The translations under genes were made by a program, and so were the position numbers. A model generated the notes under the pieces. The model did not search any database and was not told the origin of the DNA. It worked only from the letters and a program-made list of their open reading frames with translations. Shown piece after piece: positions 29,212 to 38,469 of a DNA stretch of 64,000 nucleotides. Location of the stretch: the NCBI RefSeq assembly GCF_036174265.1, contig NZ_CP108055.1, forward strand, positions 806,001-870,000, read 5' to 3'. The DNA is from Streptomyces sp. NBC_00285. Lineage in GTDB: Bacteria; Actinomycetota; Actinomycetes; Streptomycetales; Streptomycetaceae. Numbering within the stretch: the stretch's first letter is position 1; the number at the start of each line of letters is the position of its first letter.

Positions 29212-29805
29212 CGTCCCAGCCTAGGTTCCGAGGCCGAACTGGGAAGGGGTCGGCGTTCCGCCCTGGGTGAATCGTCGCCGGGAGAGGTGAGAGTCCGGGA
29301 TGCGGCTCGGCCCGTGGACTTCTTCAGCCGGGCTCGGGCCACCGCGAAGGGTGGTATCCGGCCACTTCTACCGGGCCGAAGCGGACCGTCGTCCGGGGTT
29401 CGCCCTGACGCCGCGAACTTCGAGCGCCGCCGGGGGCATCGACGTGCTCCTCTTGTGTTCCGGCCATCGGGCACGCGTCCGCGCCCGCCACGAAGGCTTT
29501 GTGCGCTGTCCTGGGAATCCGAATCGGGCCTCACCGTGACGGCCGGGTCGCCAGGCGTCACCTCCATGAGCTCGCCGCCGCCGGGACCAGCGATTTTGCG
29601 CCGTCGGCGAACGTCACGGACATGCGTCGTCACACTCCGGGTATGCGAAGGGTGAGGGAGCTGCGGGCTGATCGGTCGGCCGGTGGCCGGGGACGCATAT
29701 GTCAGCGCGTTCCGGGTACCCGGCAGACCGCGCATCATTTGCAGCACCCGAGACAACCCAGGCCGAAGAGGCAGACGTCGAGCCGTGACTTACGTGGGAG
29801 AGGCA
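29212..29805 (+). other. Intergenic region between popR and the sigma factor gene
   Basis: These 594 bases hold promoters for two divergent regulatory genes but no recognised coding sequence. The one specific signal is a SigB-type promoter at 29695-29719. Several frames are open on both strands, as usual at this G+C content, but none resembles a protein family. Confidence 0.5.
29695..29719 (+). promoter_or_regulatory. SigB-like stress promoter upstream of the sigma factor gene
   Basis: GCAT (29695-29698) and GGGTAC (29714-29719) are 15 bases apart, matching the Streptomyces SigB consensus GNNT-N14-16-GGGTAC/T. The pair lies about 87 bases before the sigma factor start, suggesting that a SigB-group factor, perhaps this one, drives its own gene. 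With such a short consensus, chance occurrence is possible. Confidence 0.45.
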
Positions 29806-30702
29806 ATGCATACCGCCGTCACCGCCGTGAACCGCTCGGAGGCAGCAGCCACCGAGCTCGCAAGCGGAACCAGGACCGGTGGGACACCGCTGCCGGGAGT
29901 CGCGGAACCGCGGTCCGTCGCGCCTCGGGACGCAAGGCAGCTCTCTCGCCAGTTCTTCCGCCGCCTGACAGAACTCGAGGAGGGCACGCACGAGTACCAG
30001 TACGCGCGCAACACCCTCATCGAGATGAACATGTCGCTCGTGCGGTTCGCGGCCGGAAGGTTCCGGGGCCGCGGCGACGACATGGAGGACATCGTCCAGA
30101 CCGGCATGATCGGCCTGATCAAGGCGATCGACCGGTTCGAGGTGTCGCGCGAGGTCGAGTTCACCTCCTTCGCGCTTCCTTACATCGTCGGCGAGATCAA
30201 GCGGTTCTTCCGCGACACCACCTGGGCGGTGCACGTCCCCCGCCGCCTCCAGGAGCTGCGCGTCGAGCTGGCCAAGGCGCGTGAGGAACTCGCCAGCCGC
30301 CTGGACCGCGACCCGTCGGTCGCCGAACTCGCCACCCTGATGAACATCACCGAGAGCGAGGTCGTCGAGGGGCAGATCGCCTCCAACGGCTACAACTCCT
30401 CGTCCCTGGACGCCGCCCTGACCGGCGACGGCCCCGAGGGCGGTGAAGCGGTGCTCGCCGACTTCATCGGCGTCGAGGAAGAGGGACTGCGGCTCGTCGA
30501 GGACTTCCAGTCGCTCGCCCCGCTGATGGCCGAGCTCAGCGACCGCGACCGCGAGATCATCCACATGCGGTTCGTGGAGGAGGCCACCCAGTCGGAGATC
30601 GGTGAGCGTCTCGGCTGCTCGCAGATGCATGTGTCCCGGCTGATCAAGCGCATCATCATGCGGTTGCGCGAGGGCATGCTGGGCGAGCTGGGCTGCGCCT
30701 GA
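29806..30702 (+). CDS. RNA polymerase sigma factor, SigB/SigF/SigG group
   Basis: The 298-residue protein contains sigma regions 2 (DMEDIVQTGMIGLIKAIDRF, then FTSFALPYIVGEIKRFFRD), 3 and 4 (QSEIGERLGCSQMHVSRLIK near the C-terminus) and no region 1.1, as in stress and sporulation sigma factors. The ATG at 29806 follows GGGAGAGG; a GTG seven codons earlier is possible. It probably directs a stress or developmental regulon from SigB-type promoters such as the one just upstream. A facing gene encodes an RsbW-like ATPase, a likely anti-sigma partner. Confidence 0.9.
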   Translation: MHTAVTAVNRSEAAATELASGTRTGGTPLPGVAEPRSVAPRDARQLSRQFFRRLTELEEGTHEYQYARNTLIEMNMSLVRFAAGRFRGRGDDMEDIVQTGMIGLIKAIDRFEVSREVEFTSFALPYIVGEIKRFFRDTTWAVHVPRRLQELRVELAKAREELASRLDRDPSVAELATLMNITESEVVEGQIASNGYNSSSLDAALTGDGPEGGEAVLADFIGVEEEGLRLVEDFQSLAPLMAELSDRDREIIHMRFVEEATQSEIGERLGCSQMHVSRLIKRIIMRLREGMLGELGCA

Positions 30703-30742
30703 CCCGAACGCGGCACAAGGGCGCTTCAGCGCACACACGGAA

Positions 30743-30772
30743 AGCGGGTGCCGTCCCAGGGCGGCACCCGCT
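30743..30772 (+). terminator. Bidirectional terminator between sigma factor and ATPase genes
   Basis: AGCGGGTGCCG (30743-30753) and CGGCACCCGCT (30762-30772) form an 11-bp perfect stem with an 8-base loop, 40 bases after the sigma factor stop and 16 bases before the convergent gene's stop. It can work in either direction; there is no U-tract. Confidence 0.75.
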
Positions 30773-30788
30773 GTGCGACCGGGCCGGC

Positions 30789-31247
30789 TCACTCCTCGGC
30801 GTCGAACCCCACCACGGCACGTACCCGCTTGCCCACCGGCACGCGTTCCGCCGCCACCTCCCGTGCCAGGACGTGCACGATCTCCAGACCGTGCCGGCCG
30901 ACGCGTTCAGGATCCCGCGGGAACCTGCGGGGCAGGGCGGCGCTGCTGTCGTAGACCGTGACGGCCACGGCGACGTCGGAGCCTTCCAGCTCAAGGATGT
31001 ACGGCCCGTTGCTGTGCCGATCGGCGTTGGTGACGAGTTCGCTCACGACGAGGAGCACCTCGTGCGCGGTACGGTCACCGATCGCGGCGCACCACTCGTT
31101 TCTGAGCCTGCCAAGGAAATCCGCGGCGAACGACCGCGCCTCTGCGATACATCCCGGCTCGCCTGTGTAGTGCGCCGCCTGGCGTAGCGGTTCCACGGGC
31201 ACGTCGAAGCCAGTCGGTATCACTGCCCCGTCCAGGTGATCGATCAT
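30789..31247 (-). CDS. RsbW-like ATP-binding protein (anti-sigma regulatory factor family)
   Basis: The 152-residue protein is a single HATPase_c domain of the anti-sigma/SpoIIAB type. The N box reads VVSELVTNADRHS, the D box is altered (VYDSSAALPRRF) and the G2 box reads GRHGLEIVHVLA. The ATP lid is short, as in Streptomyces RsbW-like proteins. It may bind a SigB-type sigma factor or a STAS antagonist; the sigma factor encoded convergently next to it is the natural candidate. The ATG at 31247 has GAGAGAG upstream. Confidence 0.85.
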   Translation of the reverse strand: MIDHLDGAVIPTGFDVPVEPLRQAAHYTGEPGCIAEARSFAADFLGRLRNEWCAAIGDRTAHEVLLVVSELVTNADRHSNGPYILELEGSDVAVAVTVYDSSAALPRRFPRDPERVGRHGLEIVHVLAREVAAERVPVGKRVRAVVGFDAEE

Positions 31248-31371
31248 GCGTGTCTCTCTCGGAAGCCGGACTGGCCGGACGCTGCTGCATCAGTGCTCGT
31301 ACCCCGAGTCTCGCGTCGCAGTCCCGGAGACACGTCACACCCGTCGGTCCCGGAGATTCCTCACAAAAGCC

Positions 31372-32637
31372 CTACATCACCGGCTCGCTGTACAGGGAGG
31401 CCGAGCGGGTCGCCCCGGGCGTGGTGTCGGAGGCGAGGGGTGCCTGCGGCTGCGAGGAGTCGGGGGACGCGGGCTCGTCACCCGAGGAGGCGCTGCTGGG
31501 TGGCACCGAGGAGGGGGGCAGGAGGCCCGGGGCCGGCGAGGACGGGGCGGTCGAGGTCGGTGGACACGGGCTCGGGCTCGCCGATCCCGAGGGTGTACCG
31601 GTCGGGGTTCCTGTGGTTCCGGCCGACGTGGAGACGCAGGGCGCCGGGGAACTCGGGGAGGTCGGTGCGCTCGGCGTCGTCGGGGGTGTGGGTGTCGACG
31701 TGCTCACCGACGGGGAGGGACGGACCGGCGGGTCGGTCTTGTGGTCCTTGTGGCCGGTGTCGCCACGGTGCCGGGCGATCCAGTCGTGGCGGTCGGGATC
31801 GTAGATCACGAAGATGTTGATGATCGTCGTGGAGGGCGCGACCACGACCACGTTCGAGGGCTGGTACGACGACCAGGTGTCGCCGGCGCGCTTCGGCGTG
31901 GCCTGCTGGGCGACCGGCGGGGTCAGCGGGTTGCCGCAGGCGCAGCGCGTGCGGGGCACTCCGTGGTCGTCGACGAGGACCGCGGTGCCGGTCTGGAGAA
32001 CGGCCTGGTAGCTGGTGGCGTCGCCGTCGCGGTAGCCGTGGTTGGTGACGCGGGTGTCCATGCGCAGCTGGACGGGTGTGAGCGAGCGCAGATAGACCGG
32101 GACCTCTGACGGCTGGACGCCGGCGACGGAGGCGAAGGCCGTGTTCTTGGCGGGGGCCGCCCGGAGGGCCTTGATCTGCTTCTCGACGTCGCAGCTGGAG
32201 ACGTTGCGGGTGCCGCCGTAGAGGCCGGGAGCGGCGCCGTCCACCCCTCGTACGGCGTTCGCGGACTCGTCGGAGCCGGTCGGGGAGGCGGCGACCGGTG
32301 GGGCCGAGCTGTCCTTCGCCGTCGACTCGGTGAAGGGGTCGGGGCCCGTCTTGGCGGCGGACTGGAGGAAGACCTCGCCGTTGCCGCTCGCCGATTTCGA
32401 CCCGCCCCCGGAGCGGGTGAAGACGACCGCGAGGACCACTGCGGCGACCACCGCGGTGGCGATCATCGCGATCCTGGGCGCCGATCTCCACCAGGGGCGG
32501 CCGGGTTCGGGCGGGGTTGCCCCGCCGCCGGTGCCCGGAGGCTGCGAGGGCGGGCCCGAAGGCGGCTGTGAGGGCCCGGACAGCGGGCCGGAGGGCGGTC
32601 CTGTGGGGCGTCCTGATGACGGTGGTTCGACGCTCAC
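31372..32637 (-). CDS. Membrane-anchored protein with DUF6777-like external domain
   Basis: This 421-residue protein starts with a Pro/Gly-rich cytoplasmic segment (about 1-50), one membrane helix (about 56-74; IAMIATAVVAAVVLAVVF), an external domain (about 85-320) resembling DUF6777, and a Ser/Thr/Pro tail of about 95 residues. The domain holds cysteines in VSSCDVEKQ and RCACGNP, probably disulfide-linked. Function is unknown. The GTG at 32637 is well supported by CGGGAGGAAG. The tail resembles cell-wall-spanning linkers. Confidence 0.8.
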   Translation of the reverse strand: MSVEPPSSGRPTGPPSGPLSGPSQPPSGPPSQPPGTGGGATPPEPGRPWWRSAPRIAMIATAVVAAVVLAVVFTRSGGGSKSASGNGEVFLQSAAKTGPDPFTESTAKDSSAPPVAASPTGSDESANAVRGVDGAAPGLYGGTRNVSSCDVEKQIKALRAAPAKNTAFASVAGVQPSEVPVYLRSLTPVQLRMDTRVTNHGYRDGDATSYQAVLQTGTAVLVDDHGVPRTRCACGNPLTPPVAQQATPKRAGDTWSSYQPSNVVVVAPSTTIINIFVIYDPDRHDWIARHRGDTGHKDHKTDPPVRPSPSVSTSTPTPPTTPSAPTSPSSPAPCVSTSAGTTGTPTGTPSGSASPSPCPPTSTAPSSPAPGLLPPSSVPPSSASSGDEPASPDSSQPQAPLASDTTPGATRSASLYSEPVM

Positions 32638-32808
32638 GAGCTCTTCCTCCCGGTGCGGGATCCCTGCGGCACGTGTTGCGTGGGCCCCGAAAAGACCGCA
32701 TTTTCCGCTACCACACCTATTGTCTGCTCCTGTCCGGTGCCGACCGCAAGCGGACGCGGACGGACCTCCCGGCAGGCGAGCTGTCCCGGGGCTGATTAGC
32801 GTGGCAGG

Positions 32809-34086
32809 GTGAGTCCGCGACCCCCCTTTGACCAGGCAGTCATCGCTCGGCACGGCTGGATGCGGGCCGGCTCCACGGTTCTGGGCGCACTGCTGGCCAT
32901 GGGTCTGGTCGCCGCGCTCGGACTGTGGGCCGCGGGCGCCTCCGACCTCCCCGACCACGCGTTTGCCCGGGTCGTCACGGCGACCGTCGTCACAGCCGTC
33001 GGCGGCACGATCAAGCTGTCGGGAAGTGCGGGAGCGCTCGCCGACAGCAAGGCCCGCCTCACCGTGATCCCCCTCTCCGTCACGCTCACCGGTGCCCTGG
33101 TGCTCGGCGCGGGTTTCCTGCGGCCGTTGCGGCACCGGGCGGTCGCCGGGGGCCGGGAGCTTGCCGGCTGGGCGGCCAGGATCGCCGTGGTGTGGCTGCT
33201 CGTACTCCTCGCGCTGGCCTTTGCGGCCCGCCAGACGTTCAAGGTCTCTCTGGGCGACGACACGCTGAGCGACCTGGGCGACCTCTTCGGCGCCTCCCCC
33301 GAGGTCGGCTTCACCACGGACGTGCCGCGGACCGTGCTGTTCGGCCTGCTGTGGCTGGCCGGTGTGCTGGTCCTGGCCCTGTTGGTGTCGCGCCGGGCTC
33401 CGCTCCCCGGCCGGCTGCTCCCCTTCCAGCAGTCGGTGCGTCCGGCCGCGCACGCCATGGTCGTCCTGCTGCTCGGGTACGTCGTGCTCGGTGCACTCGT
33501 CGCCCTGGTCGTCGCCGTGACGCGGGGGCACGCCCCGCAGACGCTCGCGGTGATCCTGCTGGGCCTGCCGAACCTGGTCTGGCTCACCCTGACCCTGGGC
33601 CTCGGCGCCACCTGGAACGGCCGCGTCGAGGGGCCCTTCGGCCTGCCCATGCCGCACGTCCTGGACGAGGTGCTGCGCTCCAAGGACACCACCGCGCTGA
33701 ATCTGCACACACTCGCCGAACACGACGGCCGGGTGTGGTGGCTGGTGGTCGTCGACGCGGTCCTGCTGCTGTCCGTGGCGTTCCTGATGGCGGCCCGCTC
33801 CCCCGCCCGTGTCCGCGTCTGGCAGCACGCCGTCCATCTGGCGGTCGCCCTCGCTCTCACGGTGCTGATGATCTGCCTGGTCGGGCGGATCTCCGCCCAC
33901 TACGGCCTTTCGGTTCTCGGGATCGGCGACCTCGGCGGCGGCCTGGGCGGCAAGCTCTTCCTCGAGCCGGAACTGTGGGCCGCCGTCGGACTCGGCGCGC
34001 TCTGGGGCCTGGTCACCGGCTTCCTCGGCGCGCTGCTCGCCTTGCCGGTCCGCCGCAAAGGGGAGTTCAAACCGGCTGACGTGTGA
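32809..34086 (+). CDS. Streptophobe-family polytopic membrane protein
   Basis: The 425-residue protein has about nine hydrophobic helices and matches the actinobacterial streptophobe family in its ordering: a long central loop (GRVEGPFGLPMPHVLDEVL) and terminal GLGALWGLVTGFLGALLAL. Function is unknown. The start is GTG at 32809, with TAGCGT (32797-32802) 6 bases before it, so translation is probably leaderless. It is divergent from the DUF6777 gene, a pairing that may be functional because both are cell-envelope proteins. Confidence 0.82.
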   Translation: MSPRPPFDQAVIARHGWMRAGSTVLGALLAMGLVAALGLWAAGASDLPDHAFARVVTATVVTAVGGTIKLSGSAGALADSKARLTVIPLSVTLTGALVLGAGFLRPLRHRAVAGGRELAGWAARIAVVWLLVLLALAFAARQTFKVSLGDDTLSDLGDLFGASPEVGFTTDVPRTVLFGLLWLAGVLVLALLVSRRAPLPGRLLPFQQSVRPAAHAMVVLLLGYVVLGALVALVVAVTRGHAPQTLAVILLGLPNLVWLTLTLGLGATWNGRVEGPFGLPMPHVLDEVLRSKDTTALNLHTLAEHDGRVWWLVVVDAVLLLSVAFLMAARSPARVRVWQHAVHLAVALALTVLMICLVGRISAHYGLSVLGIGDLGGGLGGKLFLEPELWAAVGLGALWGLVTGFLGALLALPVRRKGEFKPADV

Positions 34087-34130
34087 GCGGGTGCGTGGCA
34101 GGGTGCCCTGAGCCTACGAAAGGGTTCCGC

Positions 34131-34559
34131 ATGCCGTTGGCACTCGAAGACCGCCTGGCCGTCACCGAGTTGGTCGCACTGCACGGCCATCTGGTGGACG
34201 CCGGGAAGCTGGACCTGCTGGACGAGGTCTTCACCGCGGACGTCGTCCACGACCTGTCCGACTTCGGCCGGGGCGAGGTCGTCGGGCTCGCCGCGCTGAC
34301 GGAGGCGGCGCTCGCACTGGGCGCGGGCAACCCGGTCGCGCACCACGTCACGAACGTGGTGGTCGAGGAGGTGTCCGAGGGCCGGGTGCGGGCCCGGTCC
34401 AAGGGGCTGGGCGTCATGGCGAACGGCTCGTGCGGCTCGGTCACCTACGAGGACACGGTGATCCGTGTCGGCACGGCCGGCTGGCGCATCAGCCACCGCA
34501 GGGTAGTGGCGTGCAGGGTGCCGCTGAACGGCCTGGGCCAGGGCCCTAACGCCCCCTGA
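34131..34559 (+). CDS. NTF2-like (SnoaL-type) protein
   Basis: The 142-residue protein has the cone-shaped NTF2-like fold pattern: AVTELVALHGHLVDAGKLDL, then LLDEVFTADVVHDLSDFG and HHVTNVVVEEVSEGRVRARS. SnoaL-like members can be isomerases, dehydratases or ligand binders; no residue assignment is safe here. The ATG at 34131 follows GAAAGGG. The 3' end overlaps the convergent kinase gene by 14 bases. Confidence 0.82.
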   Translation: MPLALEDRLAVTELVALHGHLVDAGKLDLLDEVFTADVVHDLSDFGRGEVVGLAALTEAALALGAGNPVAHHVTNVVVEEVSEGRVRARSKGLGVMANGSCGSVTYEDTVIRVGTAGWRISHRRVVACRVPLNGLGQGPNAP

Positions 34560-35529
34560 CGACCGGCTCGGCCCAACGGGGCGGGGACTTCGGCCGGCTC
34601 TCCTCCGGTTCTGCTTCTACGGCTCTCAGGGCGACCTCCGTCGGCGCGTGACCGCCCGTCGCCGCCGCACGGAGGGCCGCGACGAAGGCGAGGCAGGAGT
34701 CGTGGCGGTCGTCGGGGCTCTTGGCCAGCGCCTTCGCGAACACGGGGTCGAGTCGCCGGCCGAACTCGGGCCGGGACTCGGAGAGCGGGGGCGGGGGGTC
34801 GTACTGGTGGGCCCAGAGCAGGGCCATGTCGTCGTCCCGGCGGAAGGGCGGGTGGCCCGCCAAGGTCTCGTAGACCACGCAGGCGAAGCCGTAGACGTCG
34901 CAGCGGCCGTCGACCGGGCGGCCCGAGATCTGCTCGGGGGCCACGTAGTCGAGAGTGCCGACGAACTGGCCGACCGTCGTGAACCCGGTCAGTGACAGGG
35001 ACTTCTTCGTCAGGCCGAAGTCGGTGAGGTAGGTGTGCTCGGGATGGTCGCTGTCGGTGCCGCGGGCGACCAGGATGTTGCCGGGCTTCACATCCCGGTG
35101 GACCAGTCCGTGTTCGTGGGCCGCGTCGAGCGCCGAGGCGATCTGGGCGGCGATCCGCAGGGCGGTCGGGAGTGCCAACGGTCCCTGCCGGTCCAGGAGA
35201 TGGCGCAGATCGCTGCCGGAGACGTAGCGCATGGCGATGTACAGGACGCCGTCCGTCTCGCCCGCCTCGAAGACGGGGACGATGTGCGGATGGTCGATCG
35301 CGGCGGCCACCCGGGACTCGTGGCTGAAGCGGTTGCGGAAGGTGTCGTTGCGGACGAGTTCGGGGGCCAGCAGTTTCAGGGCCACCGTGCGGTCCAGGCG
35401 CAGGTCCCGGGCGCGGTAGACGACGGCCATGCCGCCGCGGCCGATCTCGCGCTCGATGCGGTAACTCGCGACCTGTCTGCCGACCAGTTCGGAGGGACGG
35501 CCGGAGAAGAGCCCTGTCTCATGTGCCAT
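34546..35529 (-). CDS. Serine/threonine protein kinase (PknB family, soluble)
   Basis: All catalytic motifs are present in this 327-residue protein: glycine loop GRGGMAVVY (31-38), K52 in VALKLL, H144-R-D146 with VKPGN, and D170-F-G172, then TLDYVAPEQ. There is no membrane helix or sensor domain; the C-terminus is a short basic tail. It is the last gene of a minus-strand unit behind an SH3-like gene and an ABC exporter with two FHA domains, a strong hint that it phosphorylates that exporter or the SH3-like protein, as PknF does with Rv1747 in M. tuberculosis. Its start overlaps the previous gene by 11 bases. Confidence 0.92.
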   Translation of the reverse strand: MAHETGLFSGRPSELVGRQVASYRIEREIGRGGMAVVYRARDLRLDRTVALKLLAPELVRNDTFRNRFSHESRVAAAIDHPHIVPVFEAGETDGVLYIAMRYVSGSDLRHLLDRQGPLALPTALRIAAQIASALDAAHEHGLVHRDVKPGNILVARGTDSDHPEHTYLTDFGLTKKSLSLTGFTTVGQFVGTLDYVAPEQISGRPVDGRCDVYGFACVVYETLAGHPPFRRDDDMALLWAHQYDPPPPLSESRPEFGRRLDPVFAKALAKSPDDRHDSCLAFVAALRAAATGGHAPTEVALRAVEAEPEESRPKSPPRWAEPVVRGR

Positions 35530-36064
35530 CCGGGGTCACCACCTGGGTGGGGGCGTGCCCGGGGGCCTCGGTGCCGGCGCGGGGCCCGTCGTCGGTGACG
35601 TAGGTGTTCAGGCGAGTCCCGTCCGCGTACACCCAGCGGCCGTGCGGGGCGTCGTACAGCCACACGTGCTCCCCGTCGACGACGACCCCGATCCGCAGTC
35701 CCCGCGTGCGGCCGCGGAAGGCCTCTCCGTCGAGGCCCCCGCCGGCCAACTCCTCGACGGCGGCCCGGTAGCGGGCGAGGGTCTCGTCGGCGCGGGCCAG
35801 CAGCGGGCGCGGGTCCGCGGTGCGGGTGAGCGGGCCCTCGGGGGCGGGCGGGTCCTGCGGGACGTCGACCAGGTGCCGGCCGTCGACCCACGCCGACCAG
35901 CCGTTGGCGCACAGGACGTACGCCCAGTCGCCGCGCCGCTCCATGAGCTGGACGGGCAGCAGCGGGTCCAGGGGGACGGTGGGCCGGGCGGGGTCGGGGG
36001 CCTCCCAGGCGGGCATGCCGTGCCCGGGGACGACATGCGTGGGCCGGAAGCCGGGATTCGTCAT
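35519..36064 (-). CDS. SH3-like domain protein between kinase and FHA-ABC genes
   Basis: The 181-residue protein begins with a proline-rich segment and an SH3-like barrel (about 33-72; PVQLMERRGDWAYVLCANGW then SAWVDGRHLV). A helical spacer (about 88-115) follows, then a C-terminal beta segment (IGVVVDGEHVWLYDAP). No signal peptide is seen. It lies 6 bases after the FHA-ABC stop and overlaps the kinase start by 11 bases, so all three are translated together. It may be an adaptor or kinase substrate; no named family recognised. Confidence 0.75.
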   Translation of the reverse strand: MTNPGFRPTHVVPGHGMPAWEAPDPARPTVPLDPLLPVQLMERRGDWAYVLCANGWSAWVDGRHLVDVPQDPPAPEGPLTRTADPRPLLARADETLARYRAAVEELAGGGLDGEAFRGRTRGLRIGVVVDGEHVWLYDAPHGRWVYADGTRLNTYVTDDGPRAGTEAPGHAPTQVVTPDGT

Positions 36065-36070
36065 CGGCGC

Positions 36071-38404
36071 CTACTTCCGCATGACCGCGGGTTCGTGGCG
36101 GCGCAGCAGCCGGGAGACGACGTAGCCGAAGAGCACGGACAGGACGACGAGCATGCCGATGTTCAGCAGCCACACGCCTGCCGCGTGCTTGAACAGCGGG
36201 TCGCCCGTGAGGTCGCCGGGCACGAGCCGGGCGAGGCCGACGGTGCCGGCCATCGCGCCGAGCGCCCACCGTGAGGGCACCAGCCAGGACAGCTGTTCCA
36301 GCCCTGGCACGCCGTCGAGCTTCAGCAGGGCGCCGCAGAAGACGACCTGGACGATGGCCAGCAGCACGAGCAGCGGCATCGTCACCTCTTCCTTGCGCAC
36401 CAGCGCGGACACCAGCAGGCCGAGCATCATGGCCGTGAACGCCAGCAGGGCCACGGCGATCGTGATCTCGGCGAGGGGCGGCAGCAGCACGCCTTCGCCG
36501 CCCGGGGCGTTGAGGTCGACGCCCAGGAGGGCCACCAGGGTGAGAACCACCGCCTGCACGACCGTGATCGTGCCCAAAACGACCACCTTCGACATCAGGT
36601 ACGCCGATCTGGACAGGCCGACCGCTCGCTCCCGCTGGTAGATGACCCGTTCCTTCACGAGTTCGCGCACGGCGTTGGCGGCGCCGGTGAGGACGCCGCC
36701 GACGCACAGGATGAGCAGGGCGTTCATCGCGGTTTCCTGGGTGAGCCGGCTGCCCGCGAGGGCCCGGGCCATGGCTCCCATGACGAAGGGCAGGGCGATC
36801 ATGATGGCGAGGAAGGTGCGGTCGGCGCCGAGGGCCGCGGTGTAGCGGCGGATCAGGGTGCCGAGCTGGGCGCCGCGGCTGCGGGGCCTGGGCGGAGGCG
36901 CGATGATGACCGGCTCGGAGCGGGGTATGCGGGGCTGTGCGGTGGCCTCGGCGACGTACTGGTGCTGGAAGGACGAGAGACGGAAGTCGCCGGCCCAGTC
37001 CCGGTCCTGGTCCCGTTCGAAGGCCTCGAAGGCCTCGGGCCACTGCTCGAAGCCGAAGTAGGCGAGGGCGTCCTCGGGTGGCCCGTAGTAGGCGATCCTG
37101 CCGCCGGGGGCGAGGACGAGGAGGCGGTCGCAGACGTCGAGGCTCAGGACGCTGTGGGTGACGACGATGACTGTGCGGCCGTCGTCGGCGAGGCCGCGCA
37201 GCATGTGCATCACCGAGCGGTCCATGCCGGGGTCCAGTCCGGAGGTCGGTTCGTCCAGGAAGAGCAGGGACGGCTTGGTCAGCAGCTCCAGGGCGACGCT
37301 CACCCGCTTGCGCTGTCCGCCGGACAGGCTGTGCACGGGCTGCGCCGCGCGCTGTTCCAGGCCCAGTTCGCGCATGACCTCGTCGACCCGGTCCCGGCGC
37401 TCGGACTTGGCGGTGTCCTGCGGGAAGCGCAGTTCGGCGGCGTAGGTCAGGGCGCTGCGGACGGTCAGCTGGGCGTGCAGGATGTCGTCCTGCGGGACCA
37501 GGCCGATACGCTGACGCAGTTCGGCGTAGTCGCGGTAGAGGTCGCGGCCGTCGTAGAGGACGGTGCCGTGGTCGGCGGGGCGCTGGCCGGTGAGGGCGTT
37601 GAGGAGCGTGGACTTTCCGGCGCCGCTCGGGCCGACGACCGCGAGCAGGCACTTCTCCCCCACCGGGAAGGACACGTGGTCGAGCAGGGTCTTGCGGCCG
37701 TGGTCGACGGCGACCGTGAGGTCCTGGACGTCGAGGGAGACCTCGCCGGTGTCGACGTACTCCTGGAGCGTGTCGCCGACCAGGCAGAACGCCGAGTGGC
37801 CGATGCCGACGATGTCACCGGGGCCGATCGGGGCGCCGCTGACGGGCCGGCCGTTGAGGTAGGTGCCGTTGTGGCTGCCGAGGTCGGCGATCTCGTACGT
37901 CCCGTCGGGCAGAGCGCGCAGCTCGGCGTGGTGGCGGGAGACGACCAGGTCGTCGATGACGAGGTCGTTGTCGTCGGCGCGGCCGATGCGGACCGTGCGG
38001 GTGGGCAACGGGCGTACGGCGGTGGGCCGGCGGAAGGTGCCGGTCAGGCCCGGCATCGAGACGGCCGAGGGGCGCTCGGGGGCGGGCACGCCCAGCAGGA
38101 CCGCGCAGGGGCCGTCGGCAAGGCTGCCGAAGTGGATCACACTTCCGGGGCCGACGTCCCACTCGTGGACGCGGCGGCCGTCGGCGTAGGTGCCGTTGGT
38201 GCTGTTCTCGTCCTCGAGGGTCCAGTGGTCGGCCTCGGGTCGCAGCACCGCGTGGTGCCAGGAGACCCGGGCGTCGTCGATGACGATGTCGCTCAGCGGG
38301 TCGCGCCCGACATGGTAGTCGTGGCCCGGGCTCATCACCGTGGAGCCGGTGTCGGTCTCCAGGACGAGCTCGGGCGCCGTCGGTGCGATCGGCCGCTCCG
38401 CCAT
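36071..38404 (-). CDS. ABC exporter with two FHA domains (Rv1747-like)
   Basis: The 777-residue protein has two N-terminal FHA phosphothreonine-binding domains (about 15-95 and 130-215): HVGRDPLSDIVI with STNGTY, and IGRADDNDLVI with SHNGTY. An ABC ATPase follows (about 225-460) with Walker A GPSGAGKS, signature LSGGQRKR and Walker B LLFLDEPT. The C-terminus is an ABC-2-type permease of about six helices (about 545-765). It is thus a half-size exporter of the same build as mycobacterial Rv1747, whose FHA domains bind kinase-phosphorylated threonines. The cargo is unknown; cell-envelope lipid or glycan export is inferred. Confidence 0.93.
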   Translation of the reverse strand: MAERPIAPTAPELVLETDTGSTVMSPGHDYHVGRDPLSDIVIDDARVSWHHAVLRPEADHWTLEDENSTNGTYADGRRVHEWDVGPGSVIHFGSLADGPCAVLLGVPAPERPSAVSMPGLTGTFRRPTAVRPLPTRTVRIGRADDNDLVIDDLVVSRHHAELRALPDGTYEIADLGSHNGTYLNGRPVSGAPIGPGDIVGIGHSAFCLVGDTLQEYVDTGEVSLDVQDLTVAVDHGRKTLLDHVSFPVGEKCLLAVVGPSGAGKSTLLNALTGQRPADHGTVLYDGRDLYRDYAELRQRIGLVPQDDILHAQLTVRSALTYAAELRFPQDTAKSERRDRVDEVMRELGLEQRAAQPVHSLSGGQRKRVSVALELLTKPSLLFLDEPTSGLDPGMDRSVMHMLRGLADDGRTVIVVTHSVLSLDVCDRLLVLAPGGRIAYYGPPEDALAYFGFEQWPEAFEAFERDQDRDWAGDFRLSSFQHQYVAEATAQPRIPRSEPVIIAPPPRPRSRGAQLGTLIRRYTAALGADRTFLAIMIALPFVMGAMARALAGSRLTQETAMNALLILCVGGVLTGAANAVRELVKERVIYQRERAVGLSRSAYLMSKVVVLGTITVVQAVVLTLVALLGVDLNAPGGEGVLLPPLAEITIAVALLAFTAMMLGLLVSALVRKEEVTMPLLVLLAIVQVVFCGALLKLDGVPGLEQLSWLVPSRWALGAMAGTVGLARLVPGDLTGDPLFKHAAGVWLLNIGMLVVLSVLFGYVVSRLLRRHEPAVMRK

Positions 38405-38469
38405 GCCTGAATTCTACCGATTCACCCCATTGGGCGCCCGGTGGCGGTGTCGAGCGGTGGACGATGCTC

